From positions 1-49,959 of the forward strand of contig JAABRM010000051.1 in NCBI GenBank assembly GCA_011390955.1: a stretch of DNA of 49,959 nucleotides, written 5' to 3'. Position numbers and translations under genes: made by a program. Numbering within the stretch: position 1 is the stretch's first letter; each line of letters opens with the position of its first letter. The notes beneath the pieces are model-generated. The model saw nothing but the letters and a program-made list of their open reading frames with translations. It was not told where the DNA came from and ran no database searches. The DNA comes from Oscillatoriales cyanobacterium. GTDB lineage: Bacteria > Cyanobacteriota > Cyanobacteriia > Cyanobacteriales > Laspinemataceae. This document shows, piece after piece, positions 16,351 to 25,160 of the stretch.

Positions 16351-16642
16351 GATTAATCTATCAAACAATGTGTTTGCATTCTACCATAAAAAATCAGGTT
16401 TGGATCTAGGATTATGAGTTTTTTTTGTAAATTTATGTGAATAAATCGTCAATTTTAGATGAGTATTTACTCTAGTATTCCCTAATTTAATCGCTAAAAT
16501 AAGTATAAATCTCTATGTATTTTTGCCAAGTAAATTTATTTTACTAAAATATTAAAATAAATGGAAGATTTGCGGATTTTTTTTATTTAAACATTGTTGC
16601 TAAGTCGTTATTTGTTATTTCAGGGTGTGGGGTGTAGGGGAA

Positions 16643-16764
16643 AACAATTAACAATTAACAATTAACAATTGATAATTAAACATAATTAACAATTATCAAT
16701 TATCAATTGTTAATTGTTAATTATCAATTATCAATTGTTAATTATCAATTATCAATTATTCCCC
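16643..16764. repeat. AT-rich TTAACAATTATCAATTG repeat block
   Basis: About 120 bp made of AATTAACAATTA and ATCAATTATCAATTG steps on both strands, so it is internally palindromic. It sits just past the stop of the HD hydrolase gene. No gene fits here; a terminator role is possible. Confidence 0.7.
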
Positions 16765-16778
16765 ACACCCTCTAACGG

Positions 16779-17339
16779 TCAACTATCAATAAAGCGATCG
16801 TATTCGGTGATTTTTTGCCAAAGTCTTTGGGCTAATTTATCACTGCCTGCTTTTAACTCTTGATAAATTAGTATGGCTTCCTGTTTATAGGCGATTTTTT
16901 TCTCATTTGACCAATAGTAAGGAGGATGATGTAGGTTAGTAATGCGATCGCCTAGTTTTACCATCCAAATTTCTTTGGGCTGTTGCTTAATTCTAGATAA
17001 GCTATCTTTCATTTTTGCTTCTTTTGTGGGTAAATCGTCATTTTTGGTTAACGCCATTACCCCATCAGCGATCGCGGTGCCAAACTCTTTTTGCACATCT
17101 TCATATTGATATTTGGTGTCTTCAATAATATCATGGAGAATAGCACATTGTACCGCTAAATTTGCATCATAATCTGGGGAGGCATCCAGTCCCCAAATCA
17201 CTTCCATAACTACGCTACCAATATGGTTAATGTAGTCAATTTTTATCCCCGCTTCAGACCCGCCATAGGTTTGGCCATGATGGGCGATCGTGGCAAAGTT
17301 CCAGGCTTTTTTAAATATTTCCGGCGACCATTGATTCAT
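16779..17339 (-). CDS. HD-domain hydrolase, RelA/SpoT-like phosphohydrolase fold
   Basis: 186 residues with the metal-binding HD motif AILHDIIEDT (H69, D70), an upstream IAHHGQTYG and a downstream VKLGDRITNL, which together match the hydrolase half of RelA/SpoT proteins. There is no synthetase or TGS domain. Small stand-alone versions can hydrolyse (p)ppGpp (Mesh1 type), but many act on other nucleotides, so the substrate is open. ATG 17339 is taken; the frame could extend 11 codons further. It is preceded by the radical SAM gene on the same strand with a gap of only about 35 bp, so the two may be co-transcribed. Confidence 0.82.
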   Translation of the reverse strand: MNQWSPEIFKKAWNFATIAHHGQTYGGSEAGIKIDYINHIGSVVMEVIWGLDASPDYDANLAVQCAILHDIIEDTKYQYEDVQKEFGTAIADGVMALTKNDDLPTKEAKMKDSLSRIKQQPKEIWMVKLGDRITNLHHPPYYWSNEKKIAYKQEAILIYQELKAGSDKLAQRLWQKITEYDRFIDS

Positions 17340-17374
17340 AGGAAAAATTTGGGATTTTATCGGATTAAACAAAT

Positions 17375-18715
17375 TTATTTTAACTCATATTCTTGCATGA
17401 GGTGACGCACGCGATCGGAAAATAACCAATAACCAATGGTATCCGATCGCTCAATTCCCTGTTCCGTTAAGCAAAACCGCTGATTTGCCAAAATTGCCAG
17501 ATTCAGGGTTAATAATTCGGTCAGTTCTGGCAAGTCCGCAAAAATATCCGTATTAAAACGATGATGATAGTGATTTAAGTCGATTCCTTCCTGGGAAAGT
17601 AAGGATAATAAAACATATCGACGGCGCCGGTCTTCGTTGTCCAACTTAAAGCCATAGTGGATATAATTAAAAGCTGTATCTGAAGTTTGGATAAATTTAT
17701 TTAGAATCTGATTAACTTCTAAGTTACTGACGGCATATTCCCCAGAATAATGATAAGTATCTGTATAAGAACGGGCACCAGAACCGAGTCCAATCATGCC
17801 ATCGCTTTGACAGCAGTAAACTGGGCTTTCGCTGGCAGTTAAAGATGGTTTGGCAAACATTCTTAGGGAAACTTGGGTGTAACCTTGGGAAAGTAAAAGC
17901 GATCGCGCTTCTCGATAGCAATTTAAGCGAATATCGTCCCATTCTTGTGGAGTTTTCCCCAGTCCAGTCAGGGGACGCACATATAAAGGATAGAGATATA
18001 TTTCTTGGGGCTGAAACTGTAAGGCTTCTTGCAGCGATCGCCGCCAAGTAGCGACCGTTTGCCCCGGTAGACCATACATTAAATCAATATTAATCGTGGG
18101 AAAATTTGCCTCAGCCATTAAGTTTAATGCTGCTTTAACCTGGGTCACGTCTTGACGCCGTTGGACGGCTAAAACTTCCGCGTCGATAAAACTTTGGATG
18201 CCAATACTTAACCGGGTAATGCCGCGATCGCGCAACAATTTTAACTTATCGCGATCGACCGTTTCCGGGGAAACTTCTACGGAACTGGGAATATCTAACA
18301 ACTGCGCCCCCATCGTCTTTTCCGCAATATTTAAAATTGCCTCAAGTTGGGGCAAAGGCAACTGAGTTGGGGTGCCGCCTCCTAACGCAAATCGGGCAAA
18401 AGTTGCCTCTCCCAAGGCTTTTTTTACCTGAATTGCTTGTCGCTGCACTGTCTGGACATATTCCTCAAATAGTGTTTGATTATTTTTCACGGTAGTAAAT
18501 AAATTACAGAAACCGCAGCGCATTTCACAAAAGGGAATATGAATATATAAAAAGAGAGACTGCTTATTTTCCGTTGCCCAAACTTTTTCTAAGGGAACTG
18601 GAGGGGCGATCGGACGATATGATGTTTTATGGGGATAAGAATAAACATAAGCTTGATAAGGGGAACCGGCCAATAATTGCGCCAATTTTGGGCGTTTTTT
18701 TTCTGTTTTATTCAT
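17375..18715 (-). CDS. STM4012-family radical SAM protein (HemN/HemW-like)
   Basis: 446 residues. The radical SAM iron-sulfur motif is CEMRCGFC (C63, C67, C70) after LFLYIHIPF. ALGGGTPTQLP, SSVEVSPETVD, GITRLSIGIQSF and INIDLMYGLPGQT follow the HemN/HemW layout. Together with the neighbouring STM4013, STM4014 and STM4015-type genes, it fits the STM4012 family rather than a housekeeping HemW. The reaction is unknown. The start is ATG 18715 (MNKTEKKRP); the frame stays open another 74 codons upstream, but these are pure Asn/Gln/Thr/Pro repeats encoded by the GTTGGTTGTT repeat. No ribosome binding site is visible because that repeat abuts the start codon. Confidence 0.85.
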   Translation of the reverse strand: MNKTEKKRPKLAQLLAGSPYQAYVYSYPHKTSYRPIAPPVPLEKVWATENKQSLFLYIHIPFCEMRCGFCNLFTTVKNNQTLFEEYVQTVQRQAIQVKKALGEATFARFALGGGTPTQLPLPQLEAILNIAEKTMGAQLLDIPSSVEVSPETVDRDKLKLLRDRGITRLSIGIQSFIDAEVLAVQRRQDVTQVKAALNLMAEANFPTINIDLMYGLPGQTVATWRRSLQEALQFQPQEIYLYPLYVRPLTGLGKTPQEWDDIRLNCYREARSLLLSQGYTQVSLRMFAKPSLTASESPVYCCQSDGMIGLGSGARSYTDTYHYSGEYAVSNLEVNQILNKFIQTSDTAFNYIHYGFKLDNEDRRRRYVLLSLLSQEGIDLNHYHHRFNTDIFADLPELTELLTLNLAILANQRFCLTEQGIERSDTIGYWLFSDRVRHLMQEYELK

Positions 18716-18972
18716 ATAGTTGGTTGTTGGTTGTTGTTGGTTGTTGGTTGTTCGTTGTTGATTGTTCGTTGGTGGTTGGTGGTTGTTCGTTGGTTGTTGA
18801 TGGTTGGTGGTTGGTGGTTGATGGTTGGTTGTTGGTTGTTGGTTGGTGGTTGTTCGTTGTTGATTGTTCGTTGGTGGTTGGTGGTTGATGGTTGATGAAC
18901 AAACAACAAACAACAAACAACAATCAACAATCAACAATCAACAATCAACAATCAACAAAGAACAAACAACAA
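18716..18972. repeat. GTTGGTTGTTGGTTG low-complexity repeat block
   Basis: About 250 bp of GTTGGTTGTT and GGTGGTTGATGG units passing into CAACAATCAACAATCAACAA. The two halves are mutually complementary in part. It fills the gap between ccmP and the radical SAM gene up to the start codon. The same family occurs at 1489-1650. Open frames through it on both strands are artefacts of the simple sequence. Confidence 0.85.
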
Positions 18973-18974
18973 TA

Positions 18975-19616
18975 TTATTCTTTTCGCCCTTGACTGCCAA
19001 ATTCGCGACCTCTAATATTTTCGATCGCCGCTAAAGCTGCCTGAGAACCAGCAGCAATATCTTGTTCTTCCCCACCGAGGTAAAGACGACCAAAGCTGCC
19101 CACCGCTTGCACTTGAAGGATATTAATCAGGGCTGATTTTTCCGCTTGGTTGGCTGCCAATGCCGCATAAGCAGCAGGTTCCACTTCTAGGACATAGAGG
19201 GTTTGACCGCCTAAAATTAGCTGTCCTCGTCGGTTGCGGTTGATTAGTTGGGCTTGATGAGGGTCGATATTGCGGATAATTTGACTAGAAATGATGCGCG
19301 GTTTGAGGCGATCGCTTTCTTGAACTCCGAGGGCTTCTAAAATTGCTTGACCGGCAATGCGGGTTTCCCCTTGAGAACTCGAATGAATTTCTAGCAGTCC
19401 ATAAAGTCGTTCGACAAATTGGACAGCCGGACGAACTCTAGCCGCTTTCAAAGCCACATCAGTAATCCGATTAATTTCAATTCCTGGGGAAATTTCAATC
19501 CACAAGGATGTATCCCCTGGCAAGGGCAAAAAGCCCAGGGACACCGTACCAATATAAGCCGCGTGTTGAGGTTGCAGGTTATCTAAATAGACATAACTGC
19601 GAAGTTCTACACCCAA
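18975..19616 (-). CDS. ccmP: CcmP, tandem-BMC carboxysome shell protein
   Basis: 213 residues starting [20 protein letters not shown], the characteristic start of CcmP (the beta-carboxysome counterpart of CsoS1D). Two bacterial microcompartment domains lie in one chain (about 1-105 and 106-205), recognisable by [20 protein letters not shown] and [20 protein letters not shown] with ALNILQ-type and [12 protein letters not shown] strands. CcmP forms stacked pseudohexamers with a gated pore proposed to pass larger metabolites such as RuBP and 3-phosphoglycerate across the shell. It lies between the STM4013 and STM4012-type genes on the same strand, an unusual place; hairpin and simple-sequence repeats on both sides suggest it may be an independent unit. 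Confidence 0.93.
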   Translation of the reverse strand: MGVELRSYVYLDNLQPQHAAYIGTVSLGFLPLPGDTSLWIEISPGIEINRITDVALKAARVRPAVQFVERLYGLLEIHSSSQGETRIAGQAILEALGVQESDRLKPRIISSQIIRNIDPHQAQLINRNRRGQLILGGQTLYVLEVEPAAYAALAANQAEKSALINILQVQAVGSFGRLYLGGEEQDIAAGSQAALAAIENIRGREFGSQGRKE

Positions 19617-19679
19617 GATAATTTCTCCGTAGATTTGTGCAGTTTCTTTACTTTACAGCGTTTTTCCGATTAAATGTAG

Positions 19680-19747
19680 GGGCAAAGCATTTCGGCAGGA
19701 AATTTCTGCTTTAACCGCAATCACATATATACCGAAATGCTTCGCCC
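19680..19747. repeat. Hairpin repeat GGGCAAAGCATTTCGG / CCGAAATGCTTCGCCC
   Basis: Sixteen-base arms with one mismatch around a 36-nt loop, in the gap between the STM4013 gene and ccmP. Same family as 184-252 and 21948-22106. May act as a terminator for the STM4014-STM4013 pair. Confidence 0.7.
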
Positions 19748-19780
19748 TCACCCAATAAAATCGATTTAGCCAATAGAAGA

Positions 19781-20605
19781 TTACTTTAATATAAATTCAG
19801 CATAAGGCACCGTCCAAACCACTGGGTGACTGATCCGATGACCGATATAACCATTTTCTCCATAAGCGGTGCCATGATCGGAGCAAATAATACAGAAAGT
19901 GGGGGCGCGATCGCGTAATATCTGCCATAATTTGCCCAGTTGACTATCCACATATTCTAAAGCAGCCCCATGAGAAGCCAAAGTATCAGCGATCTCCCCG
20001 GACAAATAAAAATAATTTGGTTGATGCAATGCCGAAATATTGATAAATAAAAATAGCCGCAGTTCCGGGGGCATTTTTCCCACCAATTCTGCCACCAAGT
20101 TAACTTGATTAGCCGTAGAATTTCGGTCAGTCACCCCTAACTCTGGACTCCAGTAACTTTCCGTAAAAAAACTCGGTAAAACTTGACTCAAAGGGGTCAA
20201 TTTATTAAAAAAACCCACCCCTCCAATACAAACCGTATGATATTTTTTAGCGGCCAAACCTGTAACAATATCTGCCCGGTCTAAAACACAAGTTTTCTCG
20301 GCGATCGTCGTACTTCCGGCAAAGTCTACAGCAAACAATCGAGGATGAATTCCTGGAGTAATTGGGGTGGGCAAAAAACCCGCAAAAAATGCGTGATGGG
20401 CTGCATAAGTAAAATTTCCCGGAGAATGGCGACATTCCCATCCATTTTTGGGTAAAACTTGGGCTAAATTCGGCGTTTTGCCCTGGAGAAATAAATCTTG
20501 CGCCACATCATACCGCAAAGTATCTAAGGTCATCAATAAAATATCGTGGCTGCCCACAATTTGATTCATATTATAATTCATATTATCATTAATATTATCA
20601 TTCAT
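19781..20605 (-). CDS. STM4013/SEN3800-family hydrolase (alkaline phosphatase superfamily)
   Basis: 274 residues. DILLMTLDTLRYDVAQD carries the metal ligand Asp and the nucleophile Thr of the alkaline phosphatase/sulfatase fold; CIICSDHGTAYGENGYIGH and ISHPVVWTVPY supply the C-terminal Asp-His and His ligands. The middle (SPGNFTYAAHHAFFAGFLPT) is characteristic of the STM4013 group. The substrate is unknown. It starts one base after the stop of the ATP-grasp gene, so the two are translationally coupled. The first 14 codons are a short Asn-rich repeat (MNDNINDNMNYNMN), which may be an expanded extension before the true start. Confidence 0.87.
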   Translation of the reverse strand: MNDNINDNMNYNMNQIVGSHDILLMTLDTLRYDVAQDLFLQGKTPNLAQVLPKNGWECRHSPGNFTYAAHHAFFAGFLPTPITPGIHPRLFAVDFAGSTTIAEKTCVLDRADIVTGLAAKKYHTVCIGGVGFFNKLTPLSQVLPSFFTESYWSPELGVTDRNSTANQVNLVAELVGKMPPELRLFLFINISALHQPNYFYLSGEIADTLASHGAALEYVDSQLGKLWQILRDRAPTFCIICSDHGTAYGENGYIGHRISHPVVWTVPYAEFILK

Positions 20606-20606
20606 A

Positions 20607-21923
20607 TCAAGCCTCAGCGGTTAACCTTAAAATTGCTTTGACTTCACTGGTATAAGTATCGAGATTATTCCAAGTAATCCCTGGTAATAAATCCCCAAAA
20701 GCGTTAATTTCTAAAATAGCATGACGGCGAAAGTCAGGATAAACCAGTAAATCAATCCCACAATATAAACTATGGGGAAATAACCGGGCAGCGGTTTCAC
20801 AAGTTTGCCGCATTTCTTGCCAGTTTTCCGCCCCAACTCGCTGCAAAAATTCCTCACTATTGCCGCGATCGCTTTTTAAATGTAAATTCGTCATTGGGCT
20901 TTTGCCTAACCGAACTACTAAATGCTGGGCTTCTCCAGCAATTACCACAACTCGTAAATCAAATGGACGATGTTGCAGTTTAGCTTTGGGTAGCCATTCC
21001 TCTACTTGTACCCCTTCTTTACAGAGAAGATTAATAATATCCGCAATCTCTTCTCGCTGAAAATAAGTGCTAATTTTTCGAGAATTATAGAGAATAGTTT
21101 CACCCTGGTGGCGTACTCGTTCTACAGTAGTAATCGCTGACTCACCTTTGGGGCTAACCCGATAAGCCACCACCCCCGAAGCACCGGATCCATGAGCTAA
21201 TTTAACAAACACATTAGACAATTTTTGCTGTTGCATTTGTTCCCGTAAATGTTCATAACTGGTAATTCCCGCTAAACACCGAGGTAAAGGAATCGTAGAC
21301 CGAGGCATAGCATGGTTAATTTGGGGGATTGGCTGCCGCGATTTCGCTAAAATCCCTGCAAAAGAATTGGAGTAAATTACAGCATTATGGACAATACCTG
21401 GCTGATTAAGAGAGTAATCGGTAAACCGCTGGTGACAAATTCGCTTATCAAACATCTGGATAATATCCGCTGGGTGGTTGATAAAATAACCCAGATTATT
21501 GCCAGGTAAAATTTGATTAAGAATATCTTGATTTAGAATAAAATTTGCCCATTTTTGCCATAAATTACACCAGCCTAAATACCATTGTTTCGGATAATAA
21601 ATCCGACCCTTATCAAATTCTAAAGCTAAGGCATCAGCGGCAGAAATTTGCTGATGAGTTTCCGCTGGTTCAATTGGTTCAATATTAGCCCCCGCTGCAA
21701 TAATAGCTTTTTCCACTAGAAAATTTCTTTCCGGTGATTCAATGCGGATAATAGTCTGGGAGTCTATTATATTTTCCAGAGTTTCTCGACCATAAATTAA
21801 GTCTAGGTAATCCAGCACTTTAGCTGAAGGCAACCCCCAGTAATTTAAGGCTTGTTGAAATAGCCCAATTCGGCGATTTTCACGATTGCCAATTATGATA
21901 AATTTTAAGGTTTTCAAGGGCAT
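20607..21923 (-). CDS. STM4014-family protein, ATP-grasp fold
   Basis: 438 residues. The C-terminal two thirds have ATP-grasp features: NVFVKLAHGSGASGVVAYRV (the lysine and glycine-rich loop that bind ATP), DLRVVVIAGEAQHLVVRLG and the metal-binding end LYCGIDLLVYPDFRRHAILE followed by INAFGDLLPG. The N-terminal part (KFIIIGNRENRRIGLFQQAL) looks like a Rossmann-type preATP-grasp domain. Such enzymes join a carboxylate to an amine or thiol; the partners here are unknown. It is the first gene of a coupled pair with the hydrolase and lies 235 bp downstream of the leucine-rich gene, with two hairpin repeats between. Confidence 0.85.
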   Translation of the reverse strand: MPLKTLKFIIIGNRENRRIGLFQQALNYWGLPSAKVLDYLDLIYGRETLENIIDSQTIIRIESPERNFLVEKAIIAAGANIEPIEPAETHQQISAADALALEFDKGRIYYPKQWYLGWCNLWQKWANFILNQDILNQILPGNNLGYFINHPADIIQMFDKRICHQRFTDYSLNQPGIVHNAVIYSNSFAGILAKSRQPIPQINHAMPRSTIPLPRCLAGITSYEHLREQMQQQKLSNVFVKLAHGSGASGVVAYRVSPKGESAITTVERVRHQGETILYNSRKISTYFQREEIADIINLLCKEGVQVEEWLPKAKLQHRPFDLRVVVIAGEAQHLVVRLGKSPMTNLHLKSDRGNSEEFLQRVGAENWQEMRQTCETAARLFPHSLYCGIDLLVYPDFRRHAILEINAFGDLLPGITWNNLDTYTSEVKAILRLTAEA

Positions 21924-21947
21924 GGGATAAATAAGTTAACAAAATCA

Positions 21948-22106
21948 GGGCGAAGCGTTACGGTAAAAGATTTTTGTTTGACTGCGAGAGATATCTGCCG
22001 GAAGCATTTTGCCAGAAAAAACAAAATAACAAAATAAGGGCGAAGCATTCCGGTAAAAGATTTATGTTTTCCCGCGAGAAATATCTGCCGGAATGCTTCG
22101 CCCCTA
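21948..22106. repeat. Two tandem hairpin repeats, GGGCGAAGC(A/G)TT family
   Basis: Two 70-bp units, the second (from about 22038) with nearly perfect arms GGGCGAAGCATTCCGG / CCGGAATGCTTCGCCC, the first degenerate. Their interiors match closely (GGTAAAAGATTTNTGTTT..GAGANATATCTGCCGG). This fills the gap between the STM4015 and STM4014-type genes. Confidence 0.75.
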
Positions 22107-22158
22107 CAACCCTACAAACGAACAAACCAATCAACCAATAAAATATAATCAGATCGAA

Positions 22159-23091
22159 TTACTCAGAAACGGAACAATAACGTTCACCCTCATCATAAGC
22201 TTCTATCTCTTTTTGGTGGCCTGAAATTAGATTAATTTTGAGGCTGGCTAACTTGGCGATATGCTCATTATTAAGATAATTTTCTGAAACATTCAGAGTA
22301 TCGAGGTTTTTTATAGCTGCACAACTACAAATAAACTCCGCACCTGTTGCCCCTAAAGTTCCCATCGATAAGTCTAGGGTTTTCAGTTGATGAATGATGC
22401 GCGATCGCCCCACAGCTTCGGCAATTTCATCGGTATATTGGGCATTTCTTAAGCCTAAATATTTTAACTTAGGATATAAGTTGCCTTCGAGGATTGGCTG
22501 TAAGTCTTCAACGGTAGAATCGCCACCATAATTGTCACTGCCCAACCATAGTTCTAAATGCTCTAAATTGGGTAACTGGAGTTCACAAATTTCCGCGATC
22601 GCATCTTCACTTAGCCCCCCCGTTTCAATAATCAGGTATTTTAAATTATCATGCTCAACCGGGCTAAATTCTAACCCGCTACCGCCGCGAACTCGCAACC
22701 ATTCTAAATTAGGATATGCGGATAACACTGGACTAATATCACTTTGTAAAATCCAAGAAATTTCATATTCTTCTGACAATATATCCCCTAAAAATATGGC
22801 TTTTAAATTCGGCAGTCGATCCGCCACAGCCACCAAAGCATTCACCACTCCAGATGAATTATCCCCTCCTTCGATTAAATCTTTCCAAACACCGATGACC
22901 AAAGCTTCTAATTTAACCGCCAGGGGGTCTTTGACCAGCAAAGCCAAAGATTCAGGGACATCATGGCTGCCATCATACTGATACCGTAGGGCGATCGCTG
23001 TCCCCACGGCGGTGGTGAGTCCCTGTTGCGGGTCAAACTCTTCCACTGTGCGCGAAGCAAAGACACTGGCGTGCTGATAATAATAAGACAT
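22159..23091 (-). CDS. STM4015-family leucine-rich protein
   Basis: 310 residues with leucine-rich repeats over the C-terminal two thirds: YPNLEWLRVRGG, HDNLKYLIIETGG, LPNLEHLELWLGSD, YPKLKYLGLRNA, HQLKTLDLSM, IKNLDTLNVSENYL. These form a curved solenoid, usually for protein binding. The N-terminal 80 residues (VKLEALVIGVWKD..) are characteristic of STM4015 proteins. The start at ATG 23091 is fixed by GGAGGGG just upstream; a TTG at 23103 would overlap that site. It is the first gene of the minus-strand STM4015-4014-4013-4012 order. Because it has no catalytic motif, a role as scaffold or even substrate for the three enzymes is possible; that is inference. Confidence 0.85.
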   Translation of the reverse strand: MSYYYQHASVFASRTVEEFDPQQGLTTAVGTAIALRYQYDGSHDVPESLALLVKDPLAVKLEALVIGVWKDLIEGGDNSSGVVNALVAVADRLPNLKAIFLGDILSEEYEISWILQSDISPVLSAYPNLEWLRVRGGSGLEFSPVEHDNLKYLIIETGGLSEDAIAEICELQLPNLEHLELWLGSDNYGGDSTVEDLQPILEGNLYPKLKYLGLRNAQYTDEIAEAVGRSRIIHQLKTLDLSMGTLGATGAEFICSCAAIKNLDTLNVSENYLNNEHIAKLASLKINLISGHQKEIEAYDEGERYCSVSE

Positions 23092-23396
23092 ATTCCCCTC
23101 CAACTCGGATCGCAGTCTAAATCATCCCCATCTTACTGAAAATATTCCGATCTCGACATTGCCGATCTGATTTCCGCTTCCATTTTCATCAAAGGAAAAC
23201 TGCCTGAGTTTTTCCCTAACGTAAAAATACGGAGAAAATTAGCAGAAAAATCAGGAAATACTTAAGTATAATGTTGGGATTATGTTTTGGCTAAACATCA
23301 CTATTCTGTAAAAATATTTACGCATACCCTTATCGGTAATTTTTGCGGAAAATAGCCCAGACTAATTCAAAACGAAATCAATCCAAGGAGGAACGA

Positions 23397-23495
23397 GTGT
23401 CCTGGCAAAAGCTATTTGTCAAGCGAGGGATGATGCTGCTTTACCTGTTAACCTGGGCAATAATTTTTTTTAAGATAAAATTAAAAAAATGCTAA
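23397..23495 (+). CDS. Small membrane protein candidate, 32 residues
   Basis: AAGGAGG (23385-23391) lies six bases upstream of GTG 23397, one of the strongest ribosome binding sites in the window. The frame encodes a basic N terminus (SWQKLFVKRG), a single hydrophobic segment (MMLLYLLTWAIIFF) and a Lys-rich end (KIKLKKC), then TAA: a typical small single-pass membrane protein. It stands alone in a 1.1-kb gap, upstream of the DUF928 cluster on the same strand. No family is recognised. Confidence 0.45.
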   Translation: MSWQKLFVKRGMMLLYLLTWAIIFFKIKLKKC

Positions 23496-24207
23496 AGAAA
23501 CCGAGGAAAGTTTTCGGGGCTGGTTAAAATTAAATCAGGATCGGCGATCGCGCTGCTTAATCAACGCCCCTCAAGCGATCCTCAAATGATCCTCAAATGA
23601 TCCTAAATGTGACCTTCCTTCGCCGATATCATCCCGGTATTTGACATTGACTTGTGAGCGAACATCTATAAGGAGTAAAAGAGGATCGATTCTCGCATCG
23701 GTTCATCCATCAAGGAATTCTTAAGATAAAATAGAATTGTGTCTTAATCCCGGCGATCGCTGGCAACCGAGTCTATGAATCATCCCGTTTAATGACCATT
23801 CGGGGAAATAAACCGGCAAATTGACCCAGGGTTCTGTTTTGCTCAAAATACTCCGGTCATACTGAGGTAATACCAGGGGCGATCGGGTCTATACTCCCTA
23901 AGTCAAACAATCTAATTTTAGCTTAATCAATTTCCCCGAAAAATTAAAGTTAAAAACTAAAAAAATCATCGGTTGTTTGCTGGGAAGCAACAACAAATTT
24001 TCTTCTCAGTCACAGCGATCGCTTAACCGCAGGCAAGCGCTGAGAATCTCAACCCCTTTATCTATCGACTATCACCATTGGTAATTTTTGTCTGGATAAA
24101 TGCCAAAAAAATCGCTAATTTCAATCAAATAACCGCTCTATGCCGATCTATTTTTTTGAGAAATAACTAAATTTTATATCACTTACTCTGGAGGTGTTTA
24201 CTGAGTC
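23496..24207. other. Gene-free upstream region of the DUF928 cluster
   Basis: About 700 bp without a credible gene. It has a short direct repeat (CTCAAATGATC, near 23577-23600), several HIP1 octamers and GGAGG at 24190 in front of the first DUF928 gene. The length would allow a long leader or regulatory region, but no specific site can be named. Confidence 0.4.
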
Positions 24208-25050
24208 ATGCTAAAAAGTAAAATTGCTCAAAAAATTGCCACAGGATTAGGAATCTTTAGCCTAGGGAGCCTGGGGATTTTCATCACTGCAAGCTTAGTC
24301 TTAAAAGGACAAGTAAGTTTCGCAAATACTCCCGAAAATATCATCGCCGCAGAAGCCAGCAATCAGGCAATTGAATCGATAAGTAATTTTCAACCACCTG
24401 ACCGAGGGGCACCGAATAGAACCGCTGATGGTGGGGCGCGAGGCTGCGGGCAAATGACATTATTAACTCCGGGCGATCGCGGGGCAACCACAATTTCTGG
24501 AAATCCCACATTTTTTTGGTATATTAACCCCACGCCGGACGATCCTACCAAATACCGGCCAATCCAAAAACTCGCCGTGGTTGTGATTAATGAAAAAGAG
24601 GAAGAAATTTATGCACAAATGATCGATGCGCCCAGCGAAGCCAGCATTGTCAGCTTCAAATTACCCGAAAATGAATCGCCAACAATGGAACCGGGCAAAT
24701 GGTACAATATTTTCATCGGTGCTTACAACCAAGAAAACCCGAATATCTACGCACCTTGTAACAGTTTATCCGCTTGGGTACAACGCCAAGTTTTGACCCC
24801 TGAACAACAACAAGAACTGAGTCGTCTCACCACTCCCGAGCAGCAATGGAATTTTTATATCCAACATGAAATTTGGTATGATGCCTTGGCGATATTGGAA
24901 GAACTCCGGCTGCAAAATCCTGAGAATTCAACCCTGAATCAGCAATGGAATCAAATGTTAGAATCCATAGAATTGGGTGAATTAGCGAATCAGCCCTTGC
25001 TTAAATCGCCCCAAATTGTTCGTCATGTAGAGCCAAATTCTCAGTTTTAA
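24208..25050 (+). CDS. Exported DUF928 protein, copy 1
   Basis: 280 residues with a signal peptide (hydrophobic core GLGIFSLGSLGIFITASLVL, cleavage around residue 39). The DUF928 hallmark PPDRGAPNRTADGGARGCG is at residues 63-81, followed by a beta-rich domain with PTFFWYI and a helical end, LTTPEQQWNFYIQHEIWYDA, LAILEELRLQNPE. The family is almost confined to cyanobacteria and has no established biochemical activity; its genes often sit near CHAT, TPS and CHASE2 genes. The mature protein has exactly two cysteines (C80, C184), both conserved in the other copies here, so a disulfide is likely. A GGAGG site precedes the ATG. Confidence 0.9.
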   Translation: MLKSKIAQKIATGLGIFSLGSLGIFITASLVLKGQVSFANTPENIIAAEASNQAIESISNFQPPDRGAPNRTADGGARGCGQMTLLTPGDRGATTISGNPTFFWYINPTPDDPTKYRPIQKLAVVVINEKEEEIYAQMIDAPSEASIVSFKLPENESPTMEPGKWYNIFIGAYNQENPNIYAPCNSLSAWVQRQVLTPEQQQELSRLTTPEQQWNFYIQHEIWYDALAILEELRLQNPENSTLNQQWNQMLESIELGELANQPLLKSPQIVRHVEPNSQF

Positions 25051-25160
25051 TTTGATGAGATTGAAACCGAAATACCTACAATATCTACCGTCCCAATCAG
25101 GGTGTATTCTAAACGGCATCTAAACAAAAATTGGGGCGGTTTCACCTATACTATCTATAT

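Noticed and set aside
17375-18715. Ordinary HemW or HemN
   Set aside because: The layout is similar, but the neighbours of the STM4013, STM4014 and STM4015 types make the STM4012 family more likely; a tree would decide.
18574-18937. Several overlapping frames rich in Val/Gly/Leu or Asn/Thr/Pro on both strands
   Set aside because: All are products of the simple repeat at 18716-18972, including the apparent N-terminal extension of the radical SAM protein.
18975-19616. CcmO instead of CcmP
   Set aside because: CcmO is longer and made of two CcmK-like domains; the [20 protein letters not shown] start and 213-residue length fit CcmP.
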